Source of the DNA: Candidatus Brocadia sinica JPN1
Lineage (GTDB): Bacteria > Planctomycetota > Brocadiia > Brocadiales > Brocadiaceae
Direction of reading: 5' to 3'
Assembly: GCF_000949635.1 (NCBI RefSeq)
Contig: NZ_BAFN01000001.1
Span: 1,302,001-1,366,000 of the forward strand
DNA length: 64,000 nucleotides
The notes beneath the pieces were generated by a model that saw nothing but the letters and a program-made list of their open reading frames with translations, ran no database searches and was not told where the DNA came from. The number at the start of each line of letters is the position of its first letter. The stretch's first letter is position 1. Of the stretch, positions 28,352-37,962 are shown piece after piece. Made by a program: the position numbers and the translations under genes.

Positions 28352-30196
28352 ATGAATGCCTTAAAACTGTTCATAACAGGAAATATACTACCCCTGGTGG
28401 AAATGCCCGGACAATATATCGGTGGGGAGTGGAACTCCGTTGTGAAGAATCATGACGATATTGATATAAAAATCGCATTGGCATTTCCCGATACCTATAG
28501 TATCGGTATGTCTCATCTTGGTATCCAGATTCTTTACGGGTTGCTCAACGAACGAACGGACACTGCTTGTGAAAGGGTATTTGCCCCTCTGGATGACATG
28601 GAATCACTTCTCAGGAAACAGAAGATTCCTCTCTTTTCCCTCGAAACCTGTACCCCTTTGAAAGAATTCGACATAATAGGTTTCTCTCTTCAGTATGAAT
28701 TATCGTATACCAATGTCCTGAATATGCTGGATCTCTCAGGGATTCCTGTCATGGCATCTGAACGCAATGAAACAGACCCGCTTATTATTGCCGGGGGGCC
28801 TGCAGCCATTTCTCCCGAGCCATTGGCAGATTTTATTGATATCTTTCTTGTTGGAGACGGAGAGGAGTGCCTGCCACAATTCATTGAATTATTTAAGGAC
28901 ATGAAGCAGAGAAAACTCCCTCGCAAAGAAAAGATTGTTTCCATAGCACAAACCATGAGGAACTCCTATGCGCCATCTTTCTATGAAGTCTCTTATCATA
29001 AGAATAATACGGTAAAAGCTATATATCCAGGAATATCTGGTCTGCCGTCGCTCATCCGGTCGGCATCGGTAAAGGATCTCAACAAGACCTATTTTCCAAC
29101 CAGGCCGATTGTGCCGTATGTAAAAACGATTCATGACCGCATTACTATTGAGGTCATGCGTGGATGCACACAGGGGTGCAGATTTTGCCAGGCCGGCATG
29201 AGTAAACGGCCTACCCGACCCCGTACTGTAGAAAACATTTTACACCTTGCGGAAAGCTGCTATACCAATACCGGACATAACGAAATATCCCTTGCATCAC
29301 TTTCTATTAGTGACTATCCCTTTTTAAAACAATTAATGGACCGGATGAACCGCATCTTCCGTCCCCGCTATGTAAACATCTCTTTTCCGTCTTTACGGAT
29401 AAATGAACAACTTGTCTTTTTGCCTTCCATGCTCAATACCGTTCGCAAGTCAGGACTCACCCTTGCGCCCGAGGCGGCAACGCAAACGCTGAGAAAGATT
29501 ATTAATAAAAATATCACCGATGAAGATCTCTATACAGGCATCGGGGAGGCGTTTAAACAAGGCTGGAATCTGGTGAAACTCTACTTTATGGTTGGTCTCC
29601 CTACAGAGACAGACGACGACATCGATGCCATTGCAAGGCTTGCCTATAACGTCTCCGACTTGAAAAAGAATATGAGTGGTTCTTTCGGGCAGGTGAATAT
29701 CAGCATAGCGCCCTTTGTGCCCAAGGCGCATACTCCCTTCCAATGGCACCCCATGGTTACCCTCCAGCGGATAAAAGAGATCAGAAACAGATTATTTGAC
29801 CGGGTTCGGCGAAAATGTATTCATATCAAGTTTCACAATGCAGAACGCAGTATTTTAGAAGGGATATTTGCCCGCGGAGACCGAAGGTTGGGAAAGGTTC
29901 TTTATCAGGCATGGAGGGATGGATGCAAATTTGATGCATGGGAAGAACATTTCCATTTTCAAAAGTGGATGGATGCGTTTCAAAAGGCTGGGATTGATTG
30001 GAACTTTTATGTCCACCGCCAAAGAAACGACGATGAGGTCTTCCCTTGGGACCACATCAGCTGTGGTGTTGTAAAGCCATTCCTTATGCAGGAAAGGCAG
30101 AAATCTTTCGATGAGAAAATTACAGCCGATTGCCGCCTGGATACATGTCCGGAATGTGGAAGCTGCGCGCGTTCCAGGAATTTTTGCACAGTTTAG
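28352..30196 (+). CDS. B12-binding-like radical SAM protein, TIGR03960 family
   Basis: A radical SAM protein of the TIGR03960 type, whose partner TIGR03936 lies at 35767; in many genomes the two are adjacent or fused. The 614-residue protein has an N-terminal cobalamin-binding-like region (IALAFPDTYSIGMSHLGIQI; no DxHxxG is evident) and the [4Fe-4S] triad C272-x3-C276-x2-C279 (CTQGCRFCQAG). A C-terminal CPECGSC adds possible metal ligands. The exact reaction is not known to me; association with RNase E/G and ribosomal genes hints at RNA or ribosome modification. folK follows 69 bp downstream. Confidence 0.9.
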   Translation: MNALKLFITGNILPLVEMPGQYIGGEWNSVVKNHDDIDIKIALAFPDTYSIGMSHLGIQILYGLLNERTDTACERVFAPLDDMESLLRKQKIPLFSLETCTPLKEFDIIGFSLQYELSYTNVLNMLDLSGIPVMASERNETDPLIIAGGPAAISPEPLADFIDIFLVGDGEECLPQFIELFKDMKQRKLPRKEKIVSIAQTMRNSYAPSFYEVSYHKNNTVKAIYPGISGLPSLIRSASVKDLNKTYFPTRPIVPYVKTIHDRITIEVMRGCTQGCRFCQAGMSKRPTRPRTVENILHLAESCYTNTGHNEISLASLSISDYPFLKQLMDRMNRIFRPRYVNISFPSLRINEQLVFLPSMLNTVRKSGLTLAPEAATQTLRKIINKNITDEDLYTGIGEAFKQGWNLVKLYFMVGLPTETDDDIDAIARLAYNVSDLKKNMSGSFGQVNISIAPFVPKAHTPFQWHPMVTLQRIKEIRNRLFDRVRRKCIHIKFHNAERSILEGIFARGDRRLGKVLYQAWRDGCKFDAWEEHFHFQKWMDAFQKAGIDWNFYVHRQRNDDEVFPWDHISCGVVKPFLMQERQKSFDEKITADCRLDTCPECGSCARSRNFCTV

Positions 30197-30265
30197 GCTA
30201 TGCTTCGTTGAATTTGGTTAACTTTAGCAAAGTATTTTTATTAATCCGGTTAGGAAAGATGAATT

Positions 30266-30745
30266 ATGGTACATGTTTTTCTCGGTCTTGGCTCAAATGT
30301 GGGAGACAGGGCAAGGAATCTGTTCTCCGCTCACGACCATATTATCACCACGAAGGGGATACAGCCTTTAAGGCTTTCCCGCTTTTATGAAACAGCGCCC
30401 ATAGGCGGACCATCCCAGCCGATGTTTTTGAATGCCGTTCTCAGCATGGAGACTGTACTGTCTCCTCATCAATTACTCGATCGGTTCCAAAGCATCGAAA
30501 CCGCCATGGGCAGAATCCGTTCGGTAAAATGGGGGCCCAGGAATATAGATATTGATATCCTGCTCTATGGCGATGAAATTGTTGATGACCAACAACTGAA
30601 AATACCTCATCCCCTGATGCATACACGGTTATTTGTCCTGGAACCATTTGTTGAAATCGCTCCCGGCGTCGTTCATCCCGTTTTCAAAAAAACTATTCTT
30701 CAGTTATATAAGGAACGCCAGGCCTCATTATTGGTTACAACATAA
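30266..30745 (+). CDS. folK: HPPK, 6-hydroxymethyl-dihydropterin pyrophosphokinase
   Basis: FolK transfers pyrophosphate from ATP to 6-hydroxymethyl-7,8-dihydropterin in folate synthesis. The 159-residue length is normal. It has the start FLGLGSNVGDR, the substrate loop FYETAPIGGPSQPMFLNAV and the HPPK signature WGPRNIDIDILLYGD, with IPHPLMHTRLFVLEP following. AGGAAAG lies about 9 nt upstream of ATG 30266. It precedes an LptF/G-type permease by 4 bp. Confidence 0.95.
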   Translation: MVHVFLGLGSNVGDRARNLFSAHDHIITTKGIQPLRLSRFYETAPIGGPSQPMFLNAVLSMETVLSPHQLLDRFQSIETAMGRIRSVKWGPRNIDIDILLYGDEIVDDQQLKIPHPLMHTRLFVLEPFVEIAPGVVHPVFKKTILQLYKERQASLLVTT

Positions 30746-30749
30746 CAGC

Positions 30750-31823
30750 ATGTTCTCAAGACTCGACAACTACATATTGAAGGCCTTTATTCCGACATTC
30801 TTCATGTGCCTCCTCATTATCTCAGGAATATACATTGTTGTTGACCTGCTTCAAAAACTGGGTGAATTTGTGGAGATGGGAGGAGATGCCCTCGCCACAG
30901 GGACACGTTACTATATGTATCTCTTTCCCGTAATTGTCTTTCAATTTTTTCCTGCCATCATTTTGGTAGCGGTAAGTATTGTCCTTGTGCGGCTCTGTAA
31001 AAATCGGGAGATCCTGGCTATGCAGGTCGCCGGCATCTCACTTTACAGGATATTACTCCCTATCTTTGTTGTTACCGTATTTATGTCCTTTGCTTCCTTT
31101 GGTGACCAGGAATGGCTTATACCAAAATTTGCAGAGAAGTTAGAAACCTTACGGCAAAACTCGTTCAGTGATAATATCCAGCGAAATCTTCTTTTAGATG
31201 ATAAGGAAAATAATGCCTTAATTCGTATCTGGAAATATAACAACAAAACGCAAAACATGCAGTCTGTATTTATCCTTGCTCGATATGAAAACAAAAAAAA
31301 GAAATTTACCATCAGCGCCGATGAAGGCAGGTGGCTGGGAGATAATACATGGCTGCTTACCAAGGTAGTAAAACATATTTATAATGAACGGGGAAAGTGG
31401 GTTGCACCCATACAACAAATTGATAGTATGGAATTTGAGTCTGCGATAACACCCGCGGATATTGGTAAAATAAAGCTGGACCCCAGTTTATTAAATTTTG
31501 AGCAATTAAAGGAACTCTGTAAAAACGAACCTGATAATCCGAGAAACAGGGTATTGTTTCATTCCAGGATTGCCTATACCCTTACGCACTTTGTGTTACT
31601 CCTGCTCGGTATACCACTTGTGGTAGGGTTTGAAAGATTAAGCAGAAATTTATTTTTGCGTGTTGGTCTGTGTGTCCTGATCTGTGGTATTTTTTATGCC
31701 ATGTCTTTTGTCTGTTCCAACCTCGGCAACACGGGAATGATCCATCCCATATTGGCAGCGTGGTTACCCATAGTTATTTTTGGAACTGTCGGGTTGTTAT
31801 TTTTTGATATGATGCATATGTAG
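30750..31823 (+). CDS. LptF/LptG-family permease
   Basis: LptF and LptG form the membrane part of the LptB2FG transporter that extracts lipopolysaccharide from the inner membrane. The 357-residue protein has three N-terminal TMs (about 13-37, 57-85, 97-120), a periplasmic jellyroll-like domain (about 125-265) and three C-terminal TMs. It begins MFSRLDNYILKAF, the family opening. The frame extends 39 codons further upstream inside folK, but family alignment and the gene junction favour ATG 30750. Only one of the usual pair is here, so F versus G is not assigned. Confidence 0.88.
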   Translation: MFSRLDNYILKAFIPTFFMCLLIISGIYIVVDLLQKLGEFVEMGGDALATGTRYYMYLFPVIVFQFFPAIILVAVSIVLVRLCKNREILAMQVAGISLYRILLPIFVVTVFMSFASFGDQEWLIPKFAEKLETLRQNSFSDNIQRNLLLDDKENNALIRIWKYNNKTQNMQSVFILARYENKKKKFTISADEGRWLGDNTWLLTKVVKHIYNERGKWVAPIQQIDSMEFESAITPADIGKIKLDPSLLNFEQLKELCKNEPDNPRNRVLFHSRIAYTLTHFVLLLLGIPLVVGFERLSRNLFLRVGLCVLICGIFYAMSFVCSNLGNTGMIHPILAAWLPIVIFGTVGLLFFDMMHM

Positions 31824-31899
31824 TATAGGCGATAGAGACGGGCGGCCGTTCGCCCTCGCAAGAGCAGTATTTTCGGATATGGCAATGGGGGAGTGTACT

Positions 31900-32643
31900 A
31901 TGGCCATAGGTGAATACATCCATGCCTTTTTAGACCTTTTTTATCCCCGATCCTGTTTGCATTGCAACTGCAATTTAAATAATTCGTATGAACTGTATCT
32001 TTGTGAGCATTGTAAAAGAAAAATCCCCTATATTAGTCATTCTTGTTGCATCCGATGCGGAGCTATCCTGGGACCCCATATCACGCCCAGGGCAAAAGAA
32101 GGTTGTGCGGCATGCAAAGGAAAATATCTCCCCTTTAACACCATTACCTCTGTTACTTATTACGACGACGCTATGAAAACATTAATCCATAAGTTTAAAT
32201 ACGCCAGGCAAAAATTCTTAGCCAGTGTGTTGAGCGATATTCTGATAACCCACGAAAGATTGAAAGAGGTCGTTCCGGATACTGATGTCATCGTGCCCGT
32301 GCCTCTTCATTGGTTAAAACAAATGCTTCGGGGTTTCAACCAGTCCGAGCTTTTGTCGCAGGGAATTCAGAGACATTTTTCAAAACCCGTGGCAATAAAC
32401 AATCTCTGTCGTATTAAAAACACAGCGTCACAGACCCAACTTTCAAAAAATCAACGACAGAGAAATATCCACAATGCGTTTTTTATTAACCATCCTGGGT
32501 CGTTTAAGGGGAAAAAGGTGTTGCTCGTAGATGATGTATTAACCACCGGAGTAACCGCATCTGAGTGTTCAAAAAAACTAAAAGAAGCAGGCGCCGTTGC
32601 TGTTCATTTACTTATCCTGGCAACGGCGAGGCATCCTGAATAG
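31900..32643 (+). CDS. comF: ComF-family phosphoribosyltransferase-like protein
   Basis: ComF proteins have an N-terminal zinc-binding part and a type I PRTase fold; in competent bacteria they aid DNA uptake, elsewhere their role is unclear. The 247-residue protein has four CxxC/CxC-type pairs (CLHCNC, CEHC, CIRC, CAAC) in the first ~75 residues and a PRPP-binding loop VLLVDDVLTTGVTASE near residue 210. GGGGGAG is spaced 6 nt from ATG 31900; an ATG at 31879 has no ribosome site. Confidence 0.9.
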   Translation: MAIGEYIHAFLDLFYPRSCLHCNCNLNNSYELYLCEHCKRKIPYISHSCCIRCGAILGPHITPRAKEGCAACKGKYLPFNTITSVTYYDDAMKTLIHKFKYARQKFLASVLSDILITHERLKEVVPDTDVIVPVPLHWLKQMLRGFNQSELLSQGIQRHFSKPVAINNLCRIKNTASQTQLSKNQRQRNIHNAFFINHPGSFKGKKVLLVDDVLTTGVTASECSKKLKEAGAVAVHLLILATARHPE

Positions 32644-32745
32644 ATAATACAATCTTAATTTCCTTGACTGACAATTTTTAAAGAAGTACAATTATGCGTT
32701 TGAATGTATTAAGAGACTTTCACCTTTTCACGAAAGGATTCTCCC

Positions 32746-33108
32746 TTGGACAACATCACAATTGTTGCAAGGCATTTAAATATAACAGAAGCTATTAAAA
32801 ATTATGCCCTGCAAAAAGCGAATAAAATAAAAAAGTTTTTTGAGCGGATTCTGCAGATACAGATTACCCTGGATATTGGTGGGGACAATGGTCATATTGT
32901 CGAAATGATTGTTTCAGTTTCGAAGGGACCTACGCTTGTTGCAGAGGTATCGAATCCCGATATGTATCGGGCAATTGATCTCGTGGTGGATAAGATCGAG
33001 GCCCAGCTGAAAAAGCACAAGGGTAAAATCCAATCCAGAATTGTCCGGAGAAAAAAACCTGCGATTACTGAAACGGAAGGTTTTGAAGGTATACCAGAAA
33101 CAGAATGA
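32746..33108 (+). CDS. hpf: Ribosome hibernation promoting factor, HPF/YfiA (short form)
   Basis: HPF binds the 30S decoding region and stabilises inactive ribosomes. The 120-residue protein has the fold pattern (ITIVARHLNITEAIKNYALQ, KANKIKKFF, DMYRAIDLVVDKIEAQLKKH KGK). It lacks the C-terminal extension of long HPF. The start is TTG 32746, with AAAGGA spaced 7-8 nt upstream; the protein N-terminus (DNITIVAR) fits it. ptsN follows 31 bp downstream, the same pairing seen downstream of rpoN in proteobacteria, although rpoN is absent here. Confidence 0.93.
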   Translation: MDNITIVARHLNITEAIKNYALQKANKIKKFFERILQIQITLDIGGDNGHIVEMIVSVSKGPTLVAEVSNPDMYRAIDLVVDKIEAQLKKHKGKIQSRIVRRKKPAITETEGFEGIPETE

Positions 33109-33139
33109 AAAATAATTCGATCGGGAGGAGTTTTCTAGC

Positions 33140-33610
33140 ATGAAATTAACTGATTTTATTGTGGAAGGCGCTATTATCACGGAAATAAAGGCCGCGGAAA
33201 AAGAGGCTGTAATTCGGGAGATGGTTTGCTCCCTTAAGGATGCAGAAAAAATCAATGCCAGGGATGTTGAAAATATCATTAAATCTCTCATGAAAAGGGA
33301 GGAATTGGGGAGCACCGGCATAGGGAAGGGCGTCGCTGTTCCTCATACAAAACATGATTCCGTAAAAAAGATTATGGGGACGATTGCGCGGTCAATGCAA
33401 GGCGTTGACTTTAATGCGCTGGACGGTGAACCAGTCCATCTCTTCTTTCTCCTGCTTTCCCCAAATGATTCTGCCGGGTCACATCTTGCTGCATTAGAAA
33501 GGATATCTACCGTTATAAGGGATAATGATTTCCGCCGATTTATGCGCGAGGCTAATGGCAAAGAGGGTATGATTGAAATATTGCACGAGGTCGATGGGAT
33601 TCAGATTTAG
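33140..33610 (+). CDS. ptsN: PTS EIIA-Ntr-type phosphoacceptor
   Basis: A fructose/mannitol-type EIIA domain used mostly for regulation in the nitrogen-PTS. The 156-residue protein has the phosphorylatable His69 in GVAVPHTKH and the downstream LFFLLLSPNDSAGSHLAALE helix region. It sits between hpf and an HPr-EI fusion with no EIIB/EIIC permease in view, so a regulatory phosphorelay is more likely than sugar import. A GGGAGGAG site precedes ATG 33140. Confidence 0.92.
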   Translation: MKLTDFIVEGAIITEIKAAEKEAVIREMVCSLKDAEKINARDVENIIKSLMKREELGSTGIGKGVAVPHTKHDSVKKIMGTIARSMQGVDFNALDGEPVHLFFLLLSPNDSAGSHLAALERISTVIRDNDFRRFMREANGKEGMIEILHEVDGIQI

Positions 33611-33632
33611 TTACTCCTGGTAATAACACAAC

Positions 33633-35687
33633 ATGGATATTTACGTTAAAAATTCCACATTATTAGAGCGAAAAGTAAAAATCTCGAATTCTAACGGGAT
33701 GCACGCGCGACCTGCCACCAAATTCTCGGAAATTGCAAATAAATATACTTCAGAAATCCGTATTAGAACAAAGAGTAAAGAGGTCGATGGCAAAAGCATT
33801 ATTGAACTTTTAACCCTTGGCGCGGAGAACGGCACAGAAATAATCATTAGCGCAAAAGGACCTGATGCAGCAGAGGCGCTGGATGCCCTGGAGGGATTGG
33901 TTAAAAGCAAATTTGAAGAAGAATTTATGGAAATCAGAAAAGGGATCGCAGTCTCTCCGGGTGTAATTATCCGTGAGGCCTTCATGTTTGAAAGTGAAGG
34001 ATACCGCATTCCCCGCCATATTATACGAAAAGAAGAGGTCGAGGGTGAAGTATACAGGCTCGAAAAGGCCATCGAAGATTCAAAAAAGGAAATACATGAT
34101 TTAGAGCAGAAGGTTTCTGAAAATTTAGGTTCTGAAATCGGGTCGATCTTTGGCACCCACCGAATGGTATTACAGGATGTCCGTTTAAAAAATGAAATTA
34201 TTGAAAAAATAAAGAAAACCAACTTTACACCGGAATTTGCCGTATCGCTTGCCTTGCGTGTATACATCAGAAAATTTCAGGACGTTCATGACTCTTATCT
34301 GGCAGAAAGAGTGACGGACATCTTTGATATTGAGCGGCGACTTTTAAGAAATTTGTTAGGAGAAAAGAGAGAGGAACTAAAGAATCTTGCTGAAGAAGTG
34401 GTATTGGTGGCACACGACCTTACCCCTTCTCAAACTGCTTCGCTCGACACGGAAAAAGTCAAGGGATTTGCCACTGACGTAGGCGGAAGGACCTCTCATA
34501 CTGCTATCGTTGCCCGCGCCTTAGGCATACCAGCTGTTGTCGGGCTTGGCACTATCACCACAGACGTCTTTGGGGGTGATACGGTAATTGTAGACGGTAA
34601 TAGTGGCATTGTTATTGTCAGGCCAGACGCAGAAACCCTGGCAACATACCAAAGCAAGGTCAAGAGCATACATGTCTTTGAAGAAAAATTAGCCACTGAG
34701 CTTAAGGATCAACCTTCAACCACGCGGGATGGCAAGCATATTTCCATTTTCGGCAATATCGAATTCCCAAAAGAAACCGGTCTGAACGTAAAATATGGCG
34801 CCGAGGGAATAGGCCTTTATAGGACGGAATTTCTCTATTTAGGCGCATCCAGTCCTCCAACAGAAGAGGAGCATCTCGAGGCATACACTGCTGTCGTGCG
34901 AGAATTAAAGGATAAGCCTGTTATCATTCGAACACTCGATCTTGGCGCCGACAAATTCGATTATTTGGATGACCGGAAGGAAGGAAACCCTTTCCTGGGA
35001 TGTCGTTCCATACGTTATTGCTTCGAAAATCCATCCATATTTAAGATACAACTGAGAGCCATTTTAAGGGCTTCTGTGCTGGGTAATGTGAAAATATTAT
35101 TTCCCCTCATTTCTTCTCTCCAGGAGTTGCGGCGCGCAAAGCAAATAGTTTGGGAAACTATGGAAGAATTAGATAAGGAAAATATCCCCTTTAATAAAAA
35201 CATTGATATGGGAATTATGCTCGAAGTCCCTTCCTCTGTCATTATTGCAGATACCTTAGCAAAGGAATGTGATTTCTTCAGTATCGGCACCAATGACCTT
35301 ATCCAATACTCTTTGGCTGTCGATAGAAATAATGAACGGGTGGCGTATCTGTATTGCCCCGTGCATCCTGCCATCTTGAGACTTTTAAAACTTGCAATAA
35401 CGGCAGCAGAAGAGAATAACATCCCGGTTGGAATATGCGGGCAAATGGGAAGTGAGATTGAATATACCGCTCCCCTTATCGGGTTGGGACTTACCGAGTT
35501 TAGTGTAGCCCCAGCAACGATTATACCGGAAATAAAAAAAATTGTCCGTTCGATTACTTTTGAAAAAGCAAAAGAGATAGCAGAAACGGCTTATCACTTT
35601 GACGACCCTGAAAAAACCATTAATTATCTCAGAAATATTGCTATTGACATATTGCCGGAGATTTTTGAGGGACAAAAATATCCTTGA
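33633..35687 (+). CDS. ptsI: HPr-Enzyme I fusion phosphotransferase
   Basis: One polypeptide of 684 residues combines HPr (about 10-95; active His24 in NGMHARPA; KSI Ser-46-equivalent retained) and Enzyme I (about 105-684). EI passes phosphate from PEP to its own His289 (GGRTSHTAIVARALG), then to HPr. The EI PEP-binding half is intact (GIGLYRTEFLYL, IGTNDLIQYSLAVDRNN, GICGQMGSE). Fusion of HPr to EI is not the commonest arrangement. It starts 22 bp after ptsN, so the whole PEP-HPr-EIIA chain is in one operon. Confidence 0.93.
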   Translation: MDIYVKNSTLLERKVKISNSNGMHARPATKFSEIANKYTSEIRIRTKSKEVDGKSIIELLTLGAENGTEIIISAKGPDAAEALDALEGLVKSKFEEEFMEIRKGIAVSPGVIIREAFMFESEGYRIPRHIIRKEEVEGEVYRLEKAIEDSKKEIHDLEQKVSENLGSEIGSIFGTHRMVLQDVRLKNEIIEKIKKTNFTPEFAVSLALRVYIRKFQDVHDSYLAERVTDIFDIERRLLRNLLGEKREELKNLAEEVVLVAHDLTPSQTASLDTEKVKGFATDVGGRTSHTAIVARALGIPAVVGLGTITTDVFGGDTVIVDGNSGIVIVRPDAETLATYQSKVKSIHVFEEKLATELKDQPSTTRDGKHISIFGNIEFPKETGLNVKYGAEGIGLYRTEFLYLGASSPPTEEEHLEAYTAVVRELKDKPVIIRTLDLGADKFDYLDDRKEGNPFLGCRSIRYCFENPSIFKIQLRAILRASVLGNVKILFPLISSLQELRRAKQIVWETMEELDKENIPFNKNIDMGIMLEVPSSVIIADTLAKECDFFSIGTNDLIQYSLAVDRNNERVAYLYCPVHPAILRLLKLAITAAEENNIPVGICGQMGSEIEYTAPLIGLGLTEFSVAPATIIPEIKKIVRSITFEKAKEIAETAYHFDDPEKTINYLRNIAIDILPEIFEGQKYP

Positions 35688-35766
35688 CAGCAAGAAACGG
35701 CATGATTAGAATTTTACATAAGTAGTTTGAATTATTAGAGTTGAACTTTTTTTGAACGGCTGATTA

Positions 35767-36396
35767 ATTATAGCAAAGATACGTATTCGATTTCATAAAT
35801 TAGGCGATATTCGCTTTATTTCTCATCACGATTTGATGAAGGTCTTTGAACGGGCTATTAGAAGGGCTAACATACCTATCGCGATGTCCAAGGGTTTTAA
35901 CCCTCACCCGAAATTGTCTATCCCCATAGCATTGAGTGTTGGAATAGCCGGCAAAGATGAAGTTTTGGAACTAGAATTGCCTGAATCGATGCCTCCTGAG
36001 ATTTTGGCCGAGCGTTTAGGTCGGCAGCTGCCAAAGGGTATTCATATTCTTTCAGGGGAGGCTATGCCATGTTCCCCAAGGAGTTCGGTTTGTGATGTAT
36101 TGTATGAGGTTGTTTTTAAAGATCCGGGCCTTCCCACGACGGAAAGGATTAGCGAATTTTTACAACAATCGTCGATTATTGTAAACCGCACAAAGGATGG
36201 ATATTCAAAACCTTTTGATATTCGACCTTCTATTCAGGAAATCACGGTAACGCCCAACGGGTTAATTTTGTCGATAAAAATGGAATCAGAAGGCATGGCA
36301 AGACCAGAAGAGGTAATCCATTCCTTATGTGGAAACGAGAAAAAAGGGCTCTTTGAAATTACGAGGATAAAGGTCAACCTGTCTTCTTCTGCCTAG
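35767..36396 (+). CDS. TIGR03936/DUF2344 protein, partner of TIGR03960; noncanonical start
   Basis: DUF2344 proteins accompany the TIGR03960 radical SAM protein. The family N-terminus, KIRIRFHKLGDIRFISHHDL, is encoded here but is upstream of the first TTG (35833) and ATG (35836). The in-frame stop TGA at 35761 leaves only TTA, ATT (35767) and ATA (35770) before it, so translation must begin at AUU or AUA; I give ATT, and ATA (ATA-GCA-AAG) is equally possible. The 208-209 residue product contains the conserved RRANIPIAMSKGFNPHPKLS. It is followed by an RNase E/G gene 15 bp downstream. Standard callers would truncate the protein by 22 residues. Confidence 0.85.
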   Translation: MIAKIRIRFHKLGDIRFISHHDLMKVFERAIRRANIPIAMSKGFNPHPKLSIPIALSVGIAGKDEVLELELPESMPPEILAERLGRQLPKGIHILSGEAMPCSPRSSVCDVLYEVVFKDPGLPTTERISEFLQQSSIIVNRTKDGYSKPFDIRPSIQEITVTPNGLILSIKMESEGMARPEEVIHSLCGNEKKGLFEITRIKVNLSSSA

Positions 36397-36411
36397 CAAA
36401 GGGAAATAATC

Positions 36412-37932
36412 ATGGATAAGAGGATGCTTATTAATGCAGTTGAACCTGAAGAATGCCGCATTGCCATCTTAGAAAATAATATTCTGGAAGAACTTTACAT
36501 TGAAAGGAGTTCACGGGAACAAATTGCAGGCAATATTTACAAGGGAAGGGTTGTTAATATTGAACCCAGTATTGAAGCGGCTTTTGTTGATATCGGACTC
36601 AAAAAAAATGGATTTCTCCATGCATCGGACATTTTGATTCCCACCGAGAACGGGAGCCATGCATCAGATGCTGATACCCATGCCAGACCCCATCGGGAAT
36701 TCCGTAAGATAAGGGATATTTTGCATCAGGGACAAGAAGTGCTGGTTCAGGTGACAAAGGAAAGTATCGGCACAAAGGGTCCTAGTCTGACAACGTATAT
36801 CAGTCTGCCGGGAAGGTATCTGGTCTTGATGCCGGATGTGCCCCGCCACGGAGTTTCCAGAAAAATTGCGAGTGAAGAGGAACGGCAAAGGTTAAAAAAA
36901 ATACTTGAGGGATTGAATCCTCCCGCTAATGTCGGTTTCATCATACGAACGGCAGGGGCGCAGCAGACCAAAAAAGAGATCCACAAGGACTTTCATTATC
37001 TGTTAAAACTATGGAAAAACATTGAAAAACGATCAAAAAGCGTCAGTACCCCGGCAACTATTTATCAGGAAAGTGATCTGGTAATTCGGGCTATCAGAGA
37101 CATATTTTCACCTGACATACAGGAAATCATCGTAGACACGGAAGCCGTATATGAAAGAACACGTGATTTCCTTCGCATGATTATGCCCAAATATGAAAGA
37201 CATTTGACCCTTTACAGTGAGGATAAGCCATTATTTCATAAATATAATATTGAAAAAGAGATTGAGGAGATAAACTGTAAAAAAATCCGCTTGCCTCGCG
37301 GGGGCTCAATCGTGATTGAACAGACTGAGGCGCTTGTTGCAATTGATGTCAATAGCGGCAAATTTAAAGAAGAAAGCGACCCGGAGGAAACGGCCTTTAA
37401 AACCAATCTCAAAGCTGCAAGGGAAATTGCGCGTCAGATACGATTAAGGGACCTGGGCGGTGTAATTGTAATTGACTTTATTGACATGAGGACGGAATCG
37501 CACAATCATGCTATTGAAAAGGTTGTTGCAGAAGCCCTGAAAAGGGACAAGGCGCGAACAAAGATGCTGAAGATGTCAAAATTTGGCACCATTGAACTTA
37601 CCCGTCAAAGGATCCGGTCGAGTCTGCGGGATGTCCTTTTTGAGGAATGTAAGCTTTGCGGCGGCACCGGCTATGCCAAAACAGTTGAAAGCCTTTGTTT
37701 AAATGCCATGAGAGCCCTGAAGTTTGCTATCCATTCGCCTCAGATTGCCAGAATTGAAATCATTGCGAACCATGAGGTCGCAAATTATTTGCAAAATCAA
37801 AAAAGGAAGCAAATGATAGAAATCGAAGAGTCCTATAATAAAAAGATACATATTTTTAGCACAACGAATCACGAATACGGTAAAATAGATATTCGTTACT
37901 TCAATCAGAAAGATGAACTTGTTACCATATAA
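36412..37932 (+). CDS. rng: Ribonuclease E/G
   Basis: A single-strand-specific endoribonuclease for rRNA maturation and mRNA decay. The 506-residue length is that of RNase G or the catalytic half of RNase E. It has the S1-like domain (GNIYKGRVVNIEPSIEAAFV), the catalytic region with VAIDVNSGKF and VIDFIDM (metal Asp pair), and the Zn-link CKLCGGTGY. It lies immediately before rplU-rpmA, an order common in bacteria, where RNase G/CafA-type genes neighbour the L21-L27-Obg operon. Confidence 0.93.
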   Translation: MDKRMLINAVEPEECRIAILENNILEELYIERSSREQIAGNIYKGRVVNIEPSIEAAFVDIGLKKNGFLHASDILIPTENGSHASDADTHARPHREFRKIRDILHQGQEVLVQVTKESIGTKGPSLTTYISLPGRYLVLMPDVPRHGVSRKIASEEERQRLKKILEGLNPPANVGFIIRTAGAQQTKKEIHKDFHYLLKLWKNIEKRSKSVSTPATIYQESDLVIRAIRDIFSPDIQEIIVDTEAVYERTRDFLRMIMPKYERHLTLYSEDKPLFHKYNIEKEIEEINCKKIRLPRGGSIVIEQTEALVAIDVNSGKFKEESDPEETAFKTNLKAAREIARQIRLRDLGGVIVIDFIDMRTESHNHAIEKVVAEALKRDKARTKMLKMSKFGTIELTRQRIRSSLRDVLFEECKLCGGTGYAKTVESLCLNAMRALKFAIHSPQIARIEIIANHEVANYLQNQKRKQMIEIEESYNKKIHIFSTTNHEYGKIDIRYFNQKDELVTI

Positions 37933-37962
37933 TTTTTTAACAGGGAAAGGAGAAATGAATAA

